A stretch of 49,419 bases of DNA from Microbispora siamensis (GTDB lineage Bacteria; Actinomycetota; Actinomycetes; Streptosporangiales; Streptosporangiaceae): assembly GCF_016863095.1 (NCBI RefSeq), contig NZ_BOOF01000064.1:1-49419 (forward strand). The letters run 5' to 3'. A program made the position numbers and the translations under genes. Within the stretch, counting starts at the first letter, position 1, and the number at the start of each line of letters is the position of its first letter. Positions 24,124-32,472 of the stretch are shown here, piece by piece. The notes under the pieces are model-generated. The model did not search any database. It had not been told where the DNA came from and worked only from the letters and a program-made list of their open reading frames with translations.

Positions 24124-25148
24124 TGGCTACTCCGATCTTCGTCCAGGATGTCACGCTGCGCGATGGGATGCACGCCGTACGCCACCGGATCACCCTGGAG
24201 GACGTCAAGCGCATCGTCATCGCGCTCGACCGGGCCGGCGTCGACGCGATCGAGGTCGCGCACGGTGACGGCCTTGCCGGAGGGTCGCTCAACTACGGTC
24301 CCGGGTCGCACACGGACTGGGAGTGGATCGAAGCCGCGGCATCGGTGCTGGTGAACGCCCGCCTCACCACGCTGCTGCTGCCGGGCGTCGGCACCGTCCA
24401 CGAGCTGAAGCACGCGTACGACCTCGGCGTCCGCTCCGTCCGGGTCGCCACGCACTGCACCGAGGCCGACATCTCCGCCCAGCACATCGCTGCGGCGCGC
24501 GAACTCGGCATGGACGTGTCCGGTTTCCTGATGCTCTCCCACATGGCCCCGCCGGAGGAGCTGGCCCGGCAGGCGAAGCTGATGGAGTCCTACGGCGCGC
24601 ACTGCGTCTACGTCACCGACTCCGGCGGCAGGCTCACGATGAACGACGTGGCCGCGCGGGTCCGCGCGTACCGCGACGTTCTTGACGCCGGGACCGAGAT
24701 CGGCGTCCACGCCCATGAGAACCTCTCGCTGTCGGTCGCCAACTCCGTCGTCGCGGTCGAGAACGGCGTCTACCGGGTCGACGCGTCGCTGGCCGGTCAC
24801 GGCGCGGGCGCGGGCAACTGCCCGCTGGAGGCGTTCATCGCGGTCGCGAACCTCTCGGACTTCGAGCACCGATGCGACCTGTTCCAGCTCCAGGACGCCG
24901 CCGACGACATCGTCCGCCCGCTGCAGGACCGCCCGGTTCGTGTCGACCGGGAGACCCTCACCCTGGGGTACGCCGGCGTCTACTCGTCGTTCCTCCGCCA
25001 TGCGGAGACCGCCGCCGCACGGTACGGCGTCGACGTCCGCGACATCCTCATGGAGTGCGGGCGCCGCCGGCTCGTGGGCGGCCAGGAGGACATGATCGTC
25101 GACATCGCGCTCACGATCGTCGCCGGGCGCGAGAAACGGCCCGCCTGA
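24123..25148 (+). CDS. 4-hydroxy-2-oxovalerate aldolase (MhpE/HsaF type)
   Basis: 341 aa. N-terminal QDVTLRDGMHAVRH contains the RD pair and Asp metal ligand of DRE-TIM aldolases; GVHAHENLSLSVANS supplies the two metal-binding His; the communication domain is at the C-terminus (RRLVGGQEDMIVDIA). It splits 4-hydroxy-2-oxovalerate into pyruvate and acetaldehyde, which channels to the dehydrogenase. It ends 24 nt from the convergent TetR stop. Confidence 0.95.
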   Translation: MATPIFVQDVTLRDGMHAVRHRITLEDVKRIVIALDRAGVDAIEVAHGDGLAGGSLNYGPGSHTDWEWIEAAASVLVNARLTTLLLPGVGTVHELKHAYDLGVRSVRVATHCTEADISAQHIAAARELGMDVSGFLMLSHMAPPEELARQAKLMESYGAHCVYVTDSGGRLTMNDVAARVRAYRDVLDAGTEIGVHAHENLSLSVANSVVAVENGVYRVDASLAGHGAGAGNCPLEAFIAVANLSDFEHRCDLFQLQDAADDIVRPLQDRPVRVDRETLTLGYAGVYSSFLRHAETAAARYGVDVRDILMECGRRRLVGGQEDMIVDIALTIVAGREKRPA

Positions 25149-25172
25149 CCGTCGCGCCGCCCCGGGTCCGCC

Positions 25173-25823
25173 TCAGCGGTCGGCGATCAGCGCCTCGCCG
25201 ATCGCCACCATGGCGTCGGCGAGCTGCTCCATGAACTCCGAGATCGGCTTGCCGTCCTCGGACTGCAGCGAGACGAACGCGCCGTCGAACCCGGCCATGC
25301 CGAAGTGGGCGAGGGCGTCCGCGACCGCGTTCGCGGCGTCCTCGCCCTCGCTCGCGAACGACGAGCGGATCATGTGCCGCATGTAGTCGCGGCCCTCGTC
25401 GCGGACCGCGATCACGGTCCGCATCGCCTCCCGCGCCTCGGCGGCCTCGTTGCTCATCACCAGCACCAGCAACAGGCGGAGGAACTCCTCCCGGTGCACG
25501 AAGACCTCGCCCGTCTTCTGCAGGTACCACCCCAGACGCTCACGCGGGGTGCCGCCCACCGGCGGGTTCCGGTGGGCCTCGCGCATGGCGTCGAAGAAGT
25601 TCTGCGCCCCCTGGGCCATGACAGCCGAGAGCAGCCCCGCCTTGGAGTCGAAATGATGGTAGAAGGCGCTCTTCGGCAGGCCCGTCTCCTGCACGAGCGT
25701 CGAGATCGACGTACCGGCGTAGCCGCGCACGGACATCACCCGGGCGGCCGCGTCGAGAATCTCCTGCCGCGACCTGCGGCCGCGGCGGTTTCCGGTGTGC
25801 GCCTCCCGCGCGGGTTTCTCCAC
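25173..25823 (-). CDS. TetR-family regulator of the ring-hydroxylation/cleavage block
   Basis: 216 aa from a GTG at 25823, placed ~20 residues before the helix-turn-helix as is usual; ATG at 25859 is possible and no start has a strong SD. The DNA-binding part reads RRSRQEILDAAARVMSVRGY...STLVQETGLPKSAFYHHFDSK. It is divergent from the monooxygenase gene at 26008, with a perfect 14-bp palindrome between, so it is the likely repressor of the hydroxylase/dioxygenase/hydrolase operon, released by a pathway intermediate. Confidence 0.87.
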   Translation of the reverse strand: MEKPAREAHTGNRRGRRSRQEILDAAARVMSVRGYAGTSISTLVQETGLPKSAFYHHFDSKAGLLSAVMAQGAQNFFDAMREAHRNPPVGGTPRERLGWYLQKTGEVFVHREEFLRLLLVLVMSNEAAEAREAMRTVIAVRDEGRDYMRHMIRSSFASEGEDAANAVADALAHFGMAGFDGAFVSLQSEDGKPISEFMEQLADAMVAIGEALIADR

Positions 25824-25903
25824 GCGCCGAAGTCTAGAGATGCGGCCATGGCGGCTCATCCCCACGGCCCGGCCGCGGGTGGTGGCTCCGTTCGCGACGG
25901 CCC

Positions 25904-25960
25904 TTGACATGTCGCCGCGGCTCGTTGTTACTCTCCTCACGTCTGAACCGAACGTTCGGT
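25904..25960 (+). promoter_or_regulatory. Promoter with TetR operator before the monooxygenase operon
   Basis: A -35 TTGACA lies at 25904-25909; the -10 is probably within TTGTTACTCT (25925-25934). ACCGAACGTTCGGT (25947-25960) is a perfect 14-bp palindrome at the expected transcription start, 47 nt before the ATG at 26008. Binding here would block initiation. The cognate factor is probably the divergent TetR. Confidence 0.65.
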
Positions 25961-26007
25961 CCAAAAGTGCCGCATCGAGCGCGTGCGGCAGAGAACGGAG
26001 TCAGCGC

Positions 26008-27552
26008 ATGACCGAGAGCTACGACGCGGACGTCGCGATCGTCGGGTACGGCCCGACCGGCGTGATCGCCGCACTCACCCTCGCCAGGTACGGCGTCTCC
26101 GCCGTCGCCCTCGAGCGGGACAAGGACATCTATCCCCGGGCACGGGCCGTGACCGTCAACGACTGGACGATGCGGATCTTCCAGGACCTCGGCGTCGACG
26201 AGCGGATCGAGAAGAAGATCGACCCCCAGCGGGCCCTGCGGTGGGTGACCTACGGCGGCACGGAGATCATGCGGGTCGAGCACCCGCCCTCGACGCTGGG
26301 CCGCAGGCCGCGCTTCTACAACATCTACCAGCCGACGATGGAGGCCGAGCTGCGCGCGGCCGCGCGGGAGCACGGCGACCGCATCGCCGTCCACTACGGC
26401 GCCGAGGTCACCGGGATCGACCAGGACGCCGACGGCGTCACCGTCACCTCGACGGACACCGCGACCGGCGAGACCCGCACCACCCGCGCCCGATACGCGA
26501 TCGGTGCCGACGGCGGCAGCAGCACGATCCGCGGAGTGGTGGGCTGCCGCCTGCTGGGCGACACCAACGACGTCATGTGGGTGATCATCGACTGCCGCGT
26601 CAAGAGGTGGTGGCCCGACCGGGACTTCCTGACCTTCTGGTCCGACAAGGAGCGGCCGGTCGTCGACATCGCGCTCTCCGCCGGCAACCACCGATGGGAG
26701 ATCCCGCTCAAACCCGGCGAGTCCCCTGAGAACTACCCGACCAGCGCCGAGGTCTGGCCGCTGCTCAAGGCGCTCGGTGTCACCGAGGAGGACGTCGAGA
26801 TCCACCAGCACGCCTTCTACAAGCATCACACCCGGATGGCTGACACATGGCGCAAGGGCCGGGTGTTCCTGGCCGGGGACGCGGCCCACCTGATGCCGCC
26901 GTGGGCCGGAGCCGGGATGCAGACCGGAATGCGCGACGCCCACAACCTGGGCTGGAAGCTCGCCCGGGTGATCAAGGGAGAGCTGCCCGAAAGCTGGCTG
27001 GACACCTACGAGGCGGAGCGGCGCCCGAACGCCGCCTTCTACACCCGGCTCGCGGTCGAGCTCGGGCGGGTCATCAAGCAGGAGCTGTCCGAGGAGGAGC
27101 AGGCCGCGATGAACGCGGTTCCTCAGGACACGGTCACCCCGTTCGAGCCGCCGCTCATCGCCCCGCCGGTGCTCGAGGGCGGATGGATCAGGGGGCCGCT
27201 GGGCGACGCCAGCATCGTCGGCCGGATGGTCCCGCAGCCGACCGCCGGCGACGCCGCCGGCCGGATGGCGCGCCTGGACGATCTCCTCGGCGACGGCTTC
27301 GTGCTGCTCGGCGACGACATCGACCCCGCGACCCTGCTGACGGCGGAGGAGAAGGCGGGCTGGGACGCGCTCGATGCCCTCTACGTCGCGGTACGGCCGA
27401 AGACCGCGTACACGCAGGGCCCGGACGAGATCGTCGACCTCGACGAGGTCCTCCTGCCGTGGCTGCGCCGGTACGGCGCCCGCGCCGTGGCGCTCCGTCC
27501 GGACAAGTTCGTCGCGGCGGCGGACGTCAGCAGCCTCGCCGTCCCCGCCTGA
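26008..27552 (+). CDS. FAD-dependent aromatic hydroxylase (MhpA-like)
   Basis: 514 aa, ATG with ACGGAG 7 nt upstream. GYGPTG (residues 13-18) binds FAD; GADGGSSTIRG and LAGDAAHLMPPWAGAGMQTG are the DG and GD motifs. Overall length and C-terminal thioredoxin-like extension match 3-(3-hydroxyphenyl)propionate hydroxylase and related phenol hydroxylases. It probably ortho-hydroxylates a 3-hydroxyphenyl acid to a catechol, the substrate of the downstream extradiol dioxygenase. The exact side chain is not deducible. First gene of a three-gene operon. Confidence 0.88.
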   Translation: MTESYDADVAIVGYGPTGVIAALTLARYGVSAVALERDKDIYPRARAVTVNDWTMRIFQDLGVDERIEKKIDPQRALRWVTYGGTEIMRVEHPPSTLGRRPRFYNIYQPTMEAELRAAAREHGDRIAVHYGAEVTGIDQDADGVTVTSTDTATGETRTTRARYAIGADGGSSTIRGVVGCRLLGDTNDVMWVIIDCRVKRWWPDRDFLTFWSDKERPVVDIALSAGNHRWEIPLKPGESPENYPTSAEVWPLLKALGVTEEDVEIHQHAFYKHHTRMADTWRKGRVFLAGDAAHLMPPWAGAGMQTGMRDAHNLGWKLARVIKGELPESWLDTYEAERRPNAAFYTRLAVELGRVIKQELSEEEQAAMNAVPQDTVTPFEPPLIAPPVLEGGWIRGPLGDASIVGRMVPQPTAGDAAGRMARLDDLLGDGFVLLGDDIDPATLLTAEEKAGWDALDALYVAVRPKTAYTQGPDEIVDLDEVLLPWLRRYGARAVALRPDKFVAAADVSSLAVPA

Positions 27553-27580
27553 GATCGGTTACCTGAGAAGGAGAAGAGAG

Positions 27581-28513
27581 ATGTCCGGAGTCAAGGAGCT
27601 CGGTTACGTCGTCTACGAGGTCGGCGACCTCGCTGACTGGGAGCGCTTCGCCGTCGAGCTGCTGGGCATGCAGTTCGGAGAGAAGACCGATGGCGGGTTC
27701 ACGCTGCGCACGGACGAGAAGGCGCACCGCTGGATCATCACGAGGGGGCCCGCCGACGACCTGGTGGCCACCGGCTACGAGGTCTCGGACTCCGCCACGC
27801 TCGACGCGCTGGTCGAGAAGGTCCGTGCGGCCGGGATCGAGGTCACCGAAGGCGGCGACGCCCTCGCCGCCGCCCGCAAGGTGGAGCGGATCTTCGTCAC
27901 CACGGACCCCATGGGCAACCGGGTCGAGCTGGTCACCGGCCTGGCCGACGCCGCCACGCCGTTCGCGTCCGCGAAGCTGCTCGGCGGGTTCGTGACGGGC
28001 GCCGGCGGCGCGGGCCACCAGGTCCTCCTGGCGCACGGCGTCTCGCGAGAGACCTACCTGCACTTCTACATCGACCTGCTCGGCTTCAAGATCAGCGACG
28101 TCATCGTCGAGGAACTGGCCCCGGGCGTGGTCGCCGACCTGATCTTCCTGCACTGCAACGGCCGTCACCACACCGTGGCCTTCGGCGACCTGCCGTCGCC
28201 GAAGAAGACCCATCACTTCATGGTCGAGGTGACCGACATCCGCGACGTCGGACTGGCCTACGACCGGTGCATGGACGCCAAGCAGCCGTTCGAGATGACG
28301 CTCGGGATGCATCCGAACGACCAGATGTTCAGCTTCTACGTCTTCACTCCCTCGGGCTTCAGCGTCGAGTACGGCTGGGGCGGGCTGATCATCGACGACG
28401 AGACGTGGGAGGTGAAGACGCTCGACAGGCTGCACAGCTGGGGCCACCGCCCCCCGGGCGTCGTCGCCGGGCTGCTGGCCGCCGCGTCCGCGCCGAACGG
28501 GGAGGCCAACTGA
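27581..28513 (+). CDS. Type I extradiol (VOC) catechol dioxygenase
   Basis: 310 aa, SD AAGGAGAAG, ATG at 27581. Two glyoxalase/VOC halves; the C-terminal half carries the iron ligands as GHQVLLAHG, KTHHFMVEV and SVEYGW (His, His, Glu), as in BphC/HsaC. It cleaves a catechol next to the hydroxyls. Notably the classical mhp partner is MhpB, an unrelated LigB-type enzyme, so this pathway uses a different dioxygenase family. It overlaps the hydrolase gene start (TGATG). Confidence 0.9.
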   Translation: MSGVKELGYVVYEVGDLADWERFAVELLGMQFGEKTDGGFTLRTDEKAHRWIITRGPADDLVATGYEVSDSATLDALVEKVRAAGIEVTEGGDALAAARKVERIFVTTDPMGNRVELVTGLADAATPFASAKLLGGFVTGAGGAGHQVLLAHGVSRETYLHFYIDLLGFKISDVIVEELAPGVVADLIFLHCNGRHHTVAFGDLPSPKKTHHFMVEVTDIRDVGLAYDRCMDAKQPFEMTLGMHPNDQMFSFYVFTPSGFSVEYGWGGLIIDDETWEVKTLDRLHSWGHRPPGVVAGLLAAASAPNGEAN

Positions 28514-29358
28514 TGACCCTCGACGCCAAGGACATCGCGCGCACGGTCCAGACCGAGGACTGGAAGCTCCGCTACTACGAGGCGGGCTCCGGCCATCCGG
28601 TCGTGCTGCTGCACGGCAGCGGACCGGGCGCGACGGGGTGGAGCAACTTCGCCGGCAACATCGAGGCGCTGGCCGAGCACTTCCACGTATACGCCGTCGA
28701 CATGCCCGGCTGGGGCGAGTCGGATCCCGCGACCGTCGACCGGCTCGACCACGTGGAGGCGGCGATCCAGTTCCTGGACGCCCTCGGCATCGAGAAGGCC
28801 GCGTTCGTCGGCAACTCGATGGGCGGTCAGACTTCGCTGCGCCTGGCCACGGAGCATCCCTCCCGGATCTCGCATCTGGTCACCATGGGTCCGCCGGTCG
28901 GCCGGATGCCCACGCTCTTCGGTGCCGGTGACGGCCCGTCCGAGGGCCTCAAGGTGCTGATCGAGGCCTACCGCGACGCGAGCCCGGAGAACATGCGCCG
29001 GCTCGTCGAGATCATGGTCTACGACAAGGCCCGGTTCGCCACCCCCGAGCTGTGCCGGGCGCGTTCGGACGCCGCGCTCGCCCGCCTGGACCACCTGCGC
29101 AACTACGTGGACGGCCTGCCGAAGGGCGCCCCGCTGCCGAAGTGGGTCAAGCCAGAGCTGCTGCCGGCGATCCAGGTGCCGACCCTGCTCATCCACGGCC
29201 GCGACGACCGCGTGGTCCCGTTCGAAACCTCCCTGTACCTGCTGGCGAACATCCCGAACAGCCGGCTGGTGTTGCTCAACCGCTGCGGGCATTGGGCGAT
29301 GATCGAGCACGCCGACGAGTTCAACCGGCTGGTCGCCGACTTCATCGCGAACAACTGA
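28513..29358 (+). CDS. Meta-cleavage product hydrolase (MhpC/BphD/HsaD type)
   Basis: 281 aa alpha/beta hydrolase. Oxyanion HGSGPGATGW, nucleophile S102 in GNSMGGQ, D231 in HGRDDRVVP and H260 in RCGHWAMIEH complete the triad. The sequence is typical of C-C hydrolases acting on ring-opened products, giving 2-hydroxypentadienoate plus the side-chain acid. The former enters the hydratase block at 22358. It ends the operon and is followed by a long inverted repeat. Confidence 0.92.
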   Translation: MTLDAKDIARTVQTEDWKLRYYEAGSGHPVVLLHGSGPGATGWSNFAGNIEALAEHFHVYAVDMPGWGESDPATVDRLDHVEAAIQFLDALGIEKAAFVGNSMGGQTSLRLATEHPSRISHLVTMGPPVGRMPTLFGAGDGPSEGLKVLIEAYRDASPENMRRLVEIMVYDKARFATPELCRARSDAALARLDHLRNYVDGLPKGAPLPKWVKPELLPAIQVPTLLIHGRDDRVVPFETSLYLLANIPNSRLVLLNRCGHWAMIEHADEFNRLVADFIANN

Positions 29359-29379
29359 CCTCGGCGGTTCAGGTCCGTT

Positions 29380-29434
29380 CGGTCGCCGAGCACGGTGGTG
29401 AGGGCCATCCCCACCTCGCCGTGCTCCGCGACCG
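29380..29434. terminator. Long inverted repeat after the meta-cleavage operon
   Basis: Arms 29380-29395 and 29419-29434 (CGGTCGCCGAGCACGG and its complement with one mismatch) around a 23-nt centre that is itself partly self-complementary. It starts 22 nt past the stop. Because no T tract is present either way, it could terminate from both sides. Confidence 0.6.
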
Positions 29435-29607
29435 ACCGGAGCGTCGGGGGTGGACGCTGTCGGACGGACCGCCGGACGGCACCCACCCGTCGATGGTGAC
29501 GAAGAAGACGTTGCGGTCGCCGGCGTTGTCGACGGTCTGCACCGTCGCGCCGGGAGAGATGCCGGTCCCTGGCATCGCGGGGGAGGACCGGGGACCGGTC
29601 ACAGTGG
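29435..29607. other. Degraded region without an intact gene
   Basis: On the minus strand a frame near 29470-29590 reads ...SPGATVQTVDNAGDRNVFFVTIDGWVP, protein-like but without start or recognised family. It may be another gene remnant beside the lyase fragment. Confidence 0.3.
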
Positions 29608-29815
29608 TCAGCGCAGGTAGACCTTGGGCTGGGGCGGGGTGGACATACCGTTGCCGATGAAGAAGCTCGGGTGCGGCGGCTGGTTGTAGGCGGTGTTCTG
29701 CCAGGCCAGGGCGACACGATACTGCGGCCGTCCCTGGCGGACCAGGACTCGGCGCCGGGGCTGCCGGCCCAGATGTCGGCCGACACGCCGCGGACCGTGA
29801 GGCAAAGAGGATTTC
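29608..29815 (-). pseudogene. C-terminal remnant of a PL11 rhamnogalacturonan lyase
   Basis: The last 35 codons on the minus strand read YRVALAWQNTAYNQPPHP then SFFIGNGM...PPQPKVYLR and a stop, which I recognise as the C-terminal signature of family PL11 rhamnogalacturonan lyases. Just upstream, a different frame reads GVSADIWAGSPGAESWSA, also like that family, so a frameshift separates the two pieces. The ~550 N-terminal residues are gone. It lies next to the LacI/ABC/GH39 cluster, hinting that the cluster once handled pectin side chains. Recognition is from memory of the family. Confidence 0.6.
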
Positions 29816-29847
29816 CCGCCCGCGACGCGGTGCCGGACCTGGGCGGA

Positions 29848-30891
29848 TCAGATCGACGGGGCGGGGCCCGTCGAGTCGCGGACGCTGAGGGTCGTCGCCA
29901 GCTGGAGGTGCCGTGAGGCGGGCTGGACGCCGTCCGCCATGCCGAGGACGGTTTCGACGGCCATCCGGCCCATGCCGACGAGAGGCTGCCGGACGGACGT
30001 GAGCCGGGGCGTGGTCCACTCGGTCTGCGGAGTGTCGTCGAACCCGGTGACCGACAGCTCGCCGGGGACGGCGATGTGCAGCTCCTTGGCCGCGGCGAGG
30101 ACGCCGACGGCGATCTCGTCGTTGCCCGCGACGACGGCGGTCGGCCGCTCGTCGAGCGAGAGGATCTCACGGCCGTGCCGGAGTCCCGCCTCGACGGAGA
30201 ACGCCTCATGGCGGATCAGTGCGCGGTCCGGCGTGATGCCGGCCGAGTCGAGTGCGGCCTGGTATCCGTGGAATCGTTCCACCGAGGGGGCCGAGCCCAG
30301 TGGGCCGCCGACCCAGGCGATCCTGCGGTGGCCGAGCCTGATGACGTGTTCGGTCGCCGAGCGACCGCCCGCCCAGTTGGTGGAGCCGATGCTGACGACA
30401 CGTGATTCGGTGGTATCGATCGGGTCGATCGTCACCACGGGCACTTCGAGATCCTCCGTGGCGAGGAGCACCGCGTCGGGCACGGCGACGGCGAGCGCGA
30501 TGAGACCGGCGACGCCGGACGCCTTCTGCTCCTCCACCCAGGCGCGGGCCGCCGTACGGTTGGTGCTGATCGGCTCGCCGGGCGGCAGGCGAAGGAGGAG
30601 CTCGGCCTGCGCGGAGGTCGCGGCCACGAGAATCCCCTGGAGCACCGTCCCGGCGTAACGGGACTCCACGATGTCGAGCATGGTGACGAGGGTCCGGTCC
30701 CGCGTCTGCTCGTGACGTGCCGCCGTCGGCTTGTAGCCGATCTCGGCCATGACTCCGAGGACGAGCTCACGCGTCTTCGCCCCCACATCGCTGCGGCCGT
30801 TGAGGACCTTCGACGCTGTCGTCGGCGAGACGCCGGCCAGCCGGGCGACATCCGCCAAGGTGGCCCGCTCGGAACGACCTCGCCGTGGCAT
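29848..30891 (-). CDS. LacI-family transcriptional regulator
   Basis: 347 aa. ATG at 30891 with GGAG upstream; earlier in-frame codons overlap the operator region. Helix-turn-helix near residues 9-31 (ATLADVARLAGVSPTTASKVLNG split), then a periplasmic-binding-protein-like effector domain (GGPLGSAPSVERFHGY, AVVAGNDEIAVGVL, VTGFDDTPQTEW). It is divergent from the sugar ABC operon; two near-identical palindromic sites flank the shared promoter region. Probable repressor of the importer and GH39 genes, induced by their sugar. Confidence 0.93.
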   Translation of the reverse strand: MPRRGRSERATLADVARLAGVSPTTASKVLNGRSDVGAKTRELVLGVMAEIGYKPTAARHEQTRDRTLVTMLDIVESRYAGTVLQGILVAATSAQAELLLRLPPGEPISTNRTAARAWVEEQKASGVAGLIALAVAVPDAVLLATEDLEVPVVTIDPIDTTESRVVSIGSTNWAGGRSATEHVIRLGHRRIAWVGGPLGSAPSVERFHGYQAALDSAGITPDRALIRHEAFSVEAGLRHGREILSLDERPTAVVAGNDEIAVGVLAAAKELHIAVPGELSVTGFDDTPQTEWTTPRLTSVRQPLVGMGRMAVETVLGMADGVQPASRHLQLATTLSVRDSTGPAPSI

Positions 30892-30911
30892 CAGGGCTCC
30901 TTCCGCGGCTA

Positions 30912-30929
30912 CGAAACTATTTCGAAACC
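30912..30929. promoter_or_regulatory. LacI operator O1
   Basis: CGAAACTATTTCGAAACC: the palindrome CGAAA-CTA-TTTCG overlaps a second one, TTTCGAAA. It lies 20 nt upstream of the lacI start. Differs from O2 at only three adjacent central bases. Confidence 0.65.
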
Positions 30930-31023
30930 TACCACGGGTTCGGTGTGGGCGATTTGCTCCCGTCCACCCCGTTGACACTGACAGACGCGCCACCTAGTGT
31001 CCCTGGCAGTAACGAACAAGTTG

Positions 31024-31041
31024 CGAAATATTTTCGAAACC
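31024..31041. promoter_or_regulatory. LacI operator O2
   Basis: CGAAATATTTTCGAAACC: CGAAA-TAT-TTTCG overlapping TTTTCGAAA, the same compound layout as O1, 25 nt before the binding-protein ATG. The 112-bp O1-O2 distance would allow looping or independent control of the two divergent genes. Confidence 0.65.
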
Positions 31042-31066
31042 ATCCTCGGGATGAGAGGAGAGGCTC

Positions 31067-32383
31067 ATGCGGCTCTCCCGGAAGGTACGGCTCCTTTCCG
31101 CAGCGCTCGTGCCGATGTTCGCGCTGGCCGCCTGCTCGGGCGGCGGCGGCGGTGGGGGCGGGGCGGCCGGCGGCGGTGACGAACAGGTGAAGCTCACGGT
31201 CTGGAGCTGGGACGGCACGGTCGAGCGGGCCGTTTCCGGCTTCCAGGCCGCGAACCCGAACATCAAGGTCGAGGTCGTCAACGCCGGCTCGTCCCAGGAC
31301 GAGTACAAGGCGCTCGACAACGCCATCCAGGCCGGTTCCGGTGTGCCCGACCTCGTGATGTTCGAGTACTTCGCGGTGCCCTACTTCGCCATCCCGGGCA
31401 AGCTCACCGACCTCGGAGAGTTCGGCGTCGAGAAGCTCAAGAACGACTACGTCCCGGCCGCGTGGGGCGACGTGACGGTCAACGGCAAGGTCTACGCCCT
31501 GCCGTCCGATTACGGGCCGTCGGCGATGTTCTACAACTCCGCCACGCTCAAGAAGGCCGGCGTCGACAAGGCCCCGGCCACGTGGGACGAGTACTACGAG
31601 GCCGCCAAGAAGGTGCACGCGCTCGGCGGCGACCACTACATCGCCCAGGACACGGGGGACATCTTCTTCCTGCTGTCGCTCATCTGGCAGGCCGGCGGTC
31701 GCCCGTTCACCGTGAACGGCAACAAGGTGCACATCGACTTCACGGACGAGGGCACGACCAGGGCCGTGGCCTTCTGGCAGAAGATGCTCGACGAGGGCCT
31801 GGTCAACACCAAGATCACGGGATGGTCCGACGACTGGAACCGAACGCTCAACGACGGAACCCTCGCCACCCAGACCATGGGCGGCTGGCTGACCTCGACG
31901 CTGCCCGAGCGCGCACCGAAGGCCGCCGGTGACTTCAGAGTCGCGCTGATGCCGCAGTGGCGGCAGGGAGACAAGGTCGGAGCGGAGAACGGCGGAAGCT
32001 CCTTCGGCATCCCGGCCGCGGCGGGGCACAAGGACGCGGCGTTCAAGTTCCTCGAGTACTTCACGCACGGCGGCGGCCTGTCGTCCCGTGTCGACGCGGG
32101 CGCCTTCGTGCCGAACACGTCGGTGCTGGAGAGCGAGGCGTTCCAGAGCAAGGCCAACAAGTACTTCGGCGGCCAGAAGGTCGGCGCGGTGCTGGCCGAG
32201 GCCTCGGAGACCGTCGGGAGCGGCTGGCAGTATCCGCCGTTCTTCGAATGGGCGCGCTCGATCTACGGCGACATCGCGTCACCGTTCTACACCACGGGCA
32301 AGGTCAAGCTCGCCGAGATCCTCGAACAGTGGAAGCAGCGCTGCATCCAGTACGGCAACGAGCAGGGCTTCGAGGTGGACTAG
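31067..32383 (+). CDS. CUT1 sugar ABC transporter binding lipoprotein (system 1)
   Basis: 438 aa. Lipoprotein signal with LAAC and lipidated C23, followed by a glycine-rich spacer; then a family 1 extracellular solute-binding fold (VKLTVWSWDGTVERAV, DLVMFEYFAVPYF, PSDYGPSAMFYN). SD GAGAGG. Membrane-anchored outside the cell, it captures a mono- or oligosaccharide for the two permeases that follow. Regulated by the divergent LacI via O2. The neighbouring GH39 suggests xylosides or related plant-wall sugars. Confidence 0.92.
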   Translation: MRLSRKVRLLSAALVPMFALAACSGGGGGGGGAAGGGDEQVKLTVWSWDGTVERAVSGFQAANPNIKVEVVNAGSSQDEYKALDNAIQAGSGVPDLVMFEYFAVPYFAIPGKLTDLGEFGVEKLKNDYVPAAWGDVTVNGKVYALPSDYGPSAMFYNSATLKKAGVDKAPATWDEYYEAAKKVHALGGDHYIAQDTGDIFFLLSLIWQAGGRPFTVNGNKVHIDFTDEGTTRAVAFWQKMLDEGLVNTKITGWSDDWNRTLNDGTLATQTMGGWLTSTLPERAPKAAGDFRVALMPQWRQGDKVGAENGGSSFGIPAAAGHKDAAFKFLEYFTHGGGLSSRVDAGAFVPNTSVLESEAFQSKANKYFGGQKVGAVLAEASETVGSGWQYPPFFEWARSIYGDIASPFYTTGKVKLAEILEQWKQRCIQYGNEQGFEVD

Positions 32384-32472
32384 CGCTTCCCATCGGGGGC
32401 GGGGCCGCGCGCGACACACCGTCGCCGGAAGAAGCGAGCCGGGCAACGCGGCGGATCGGAAGGAACACGGAC

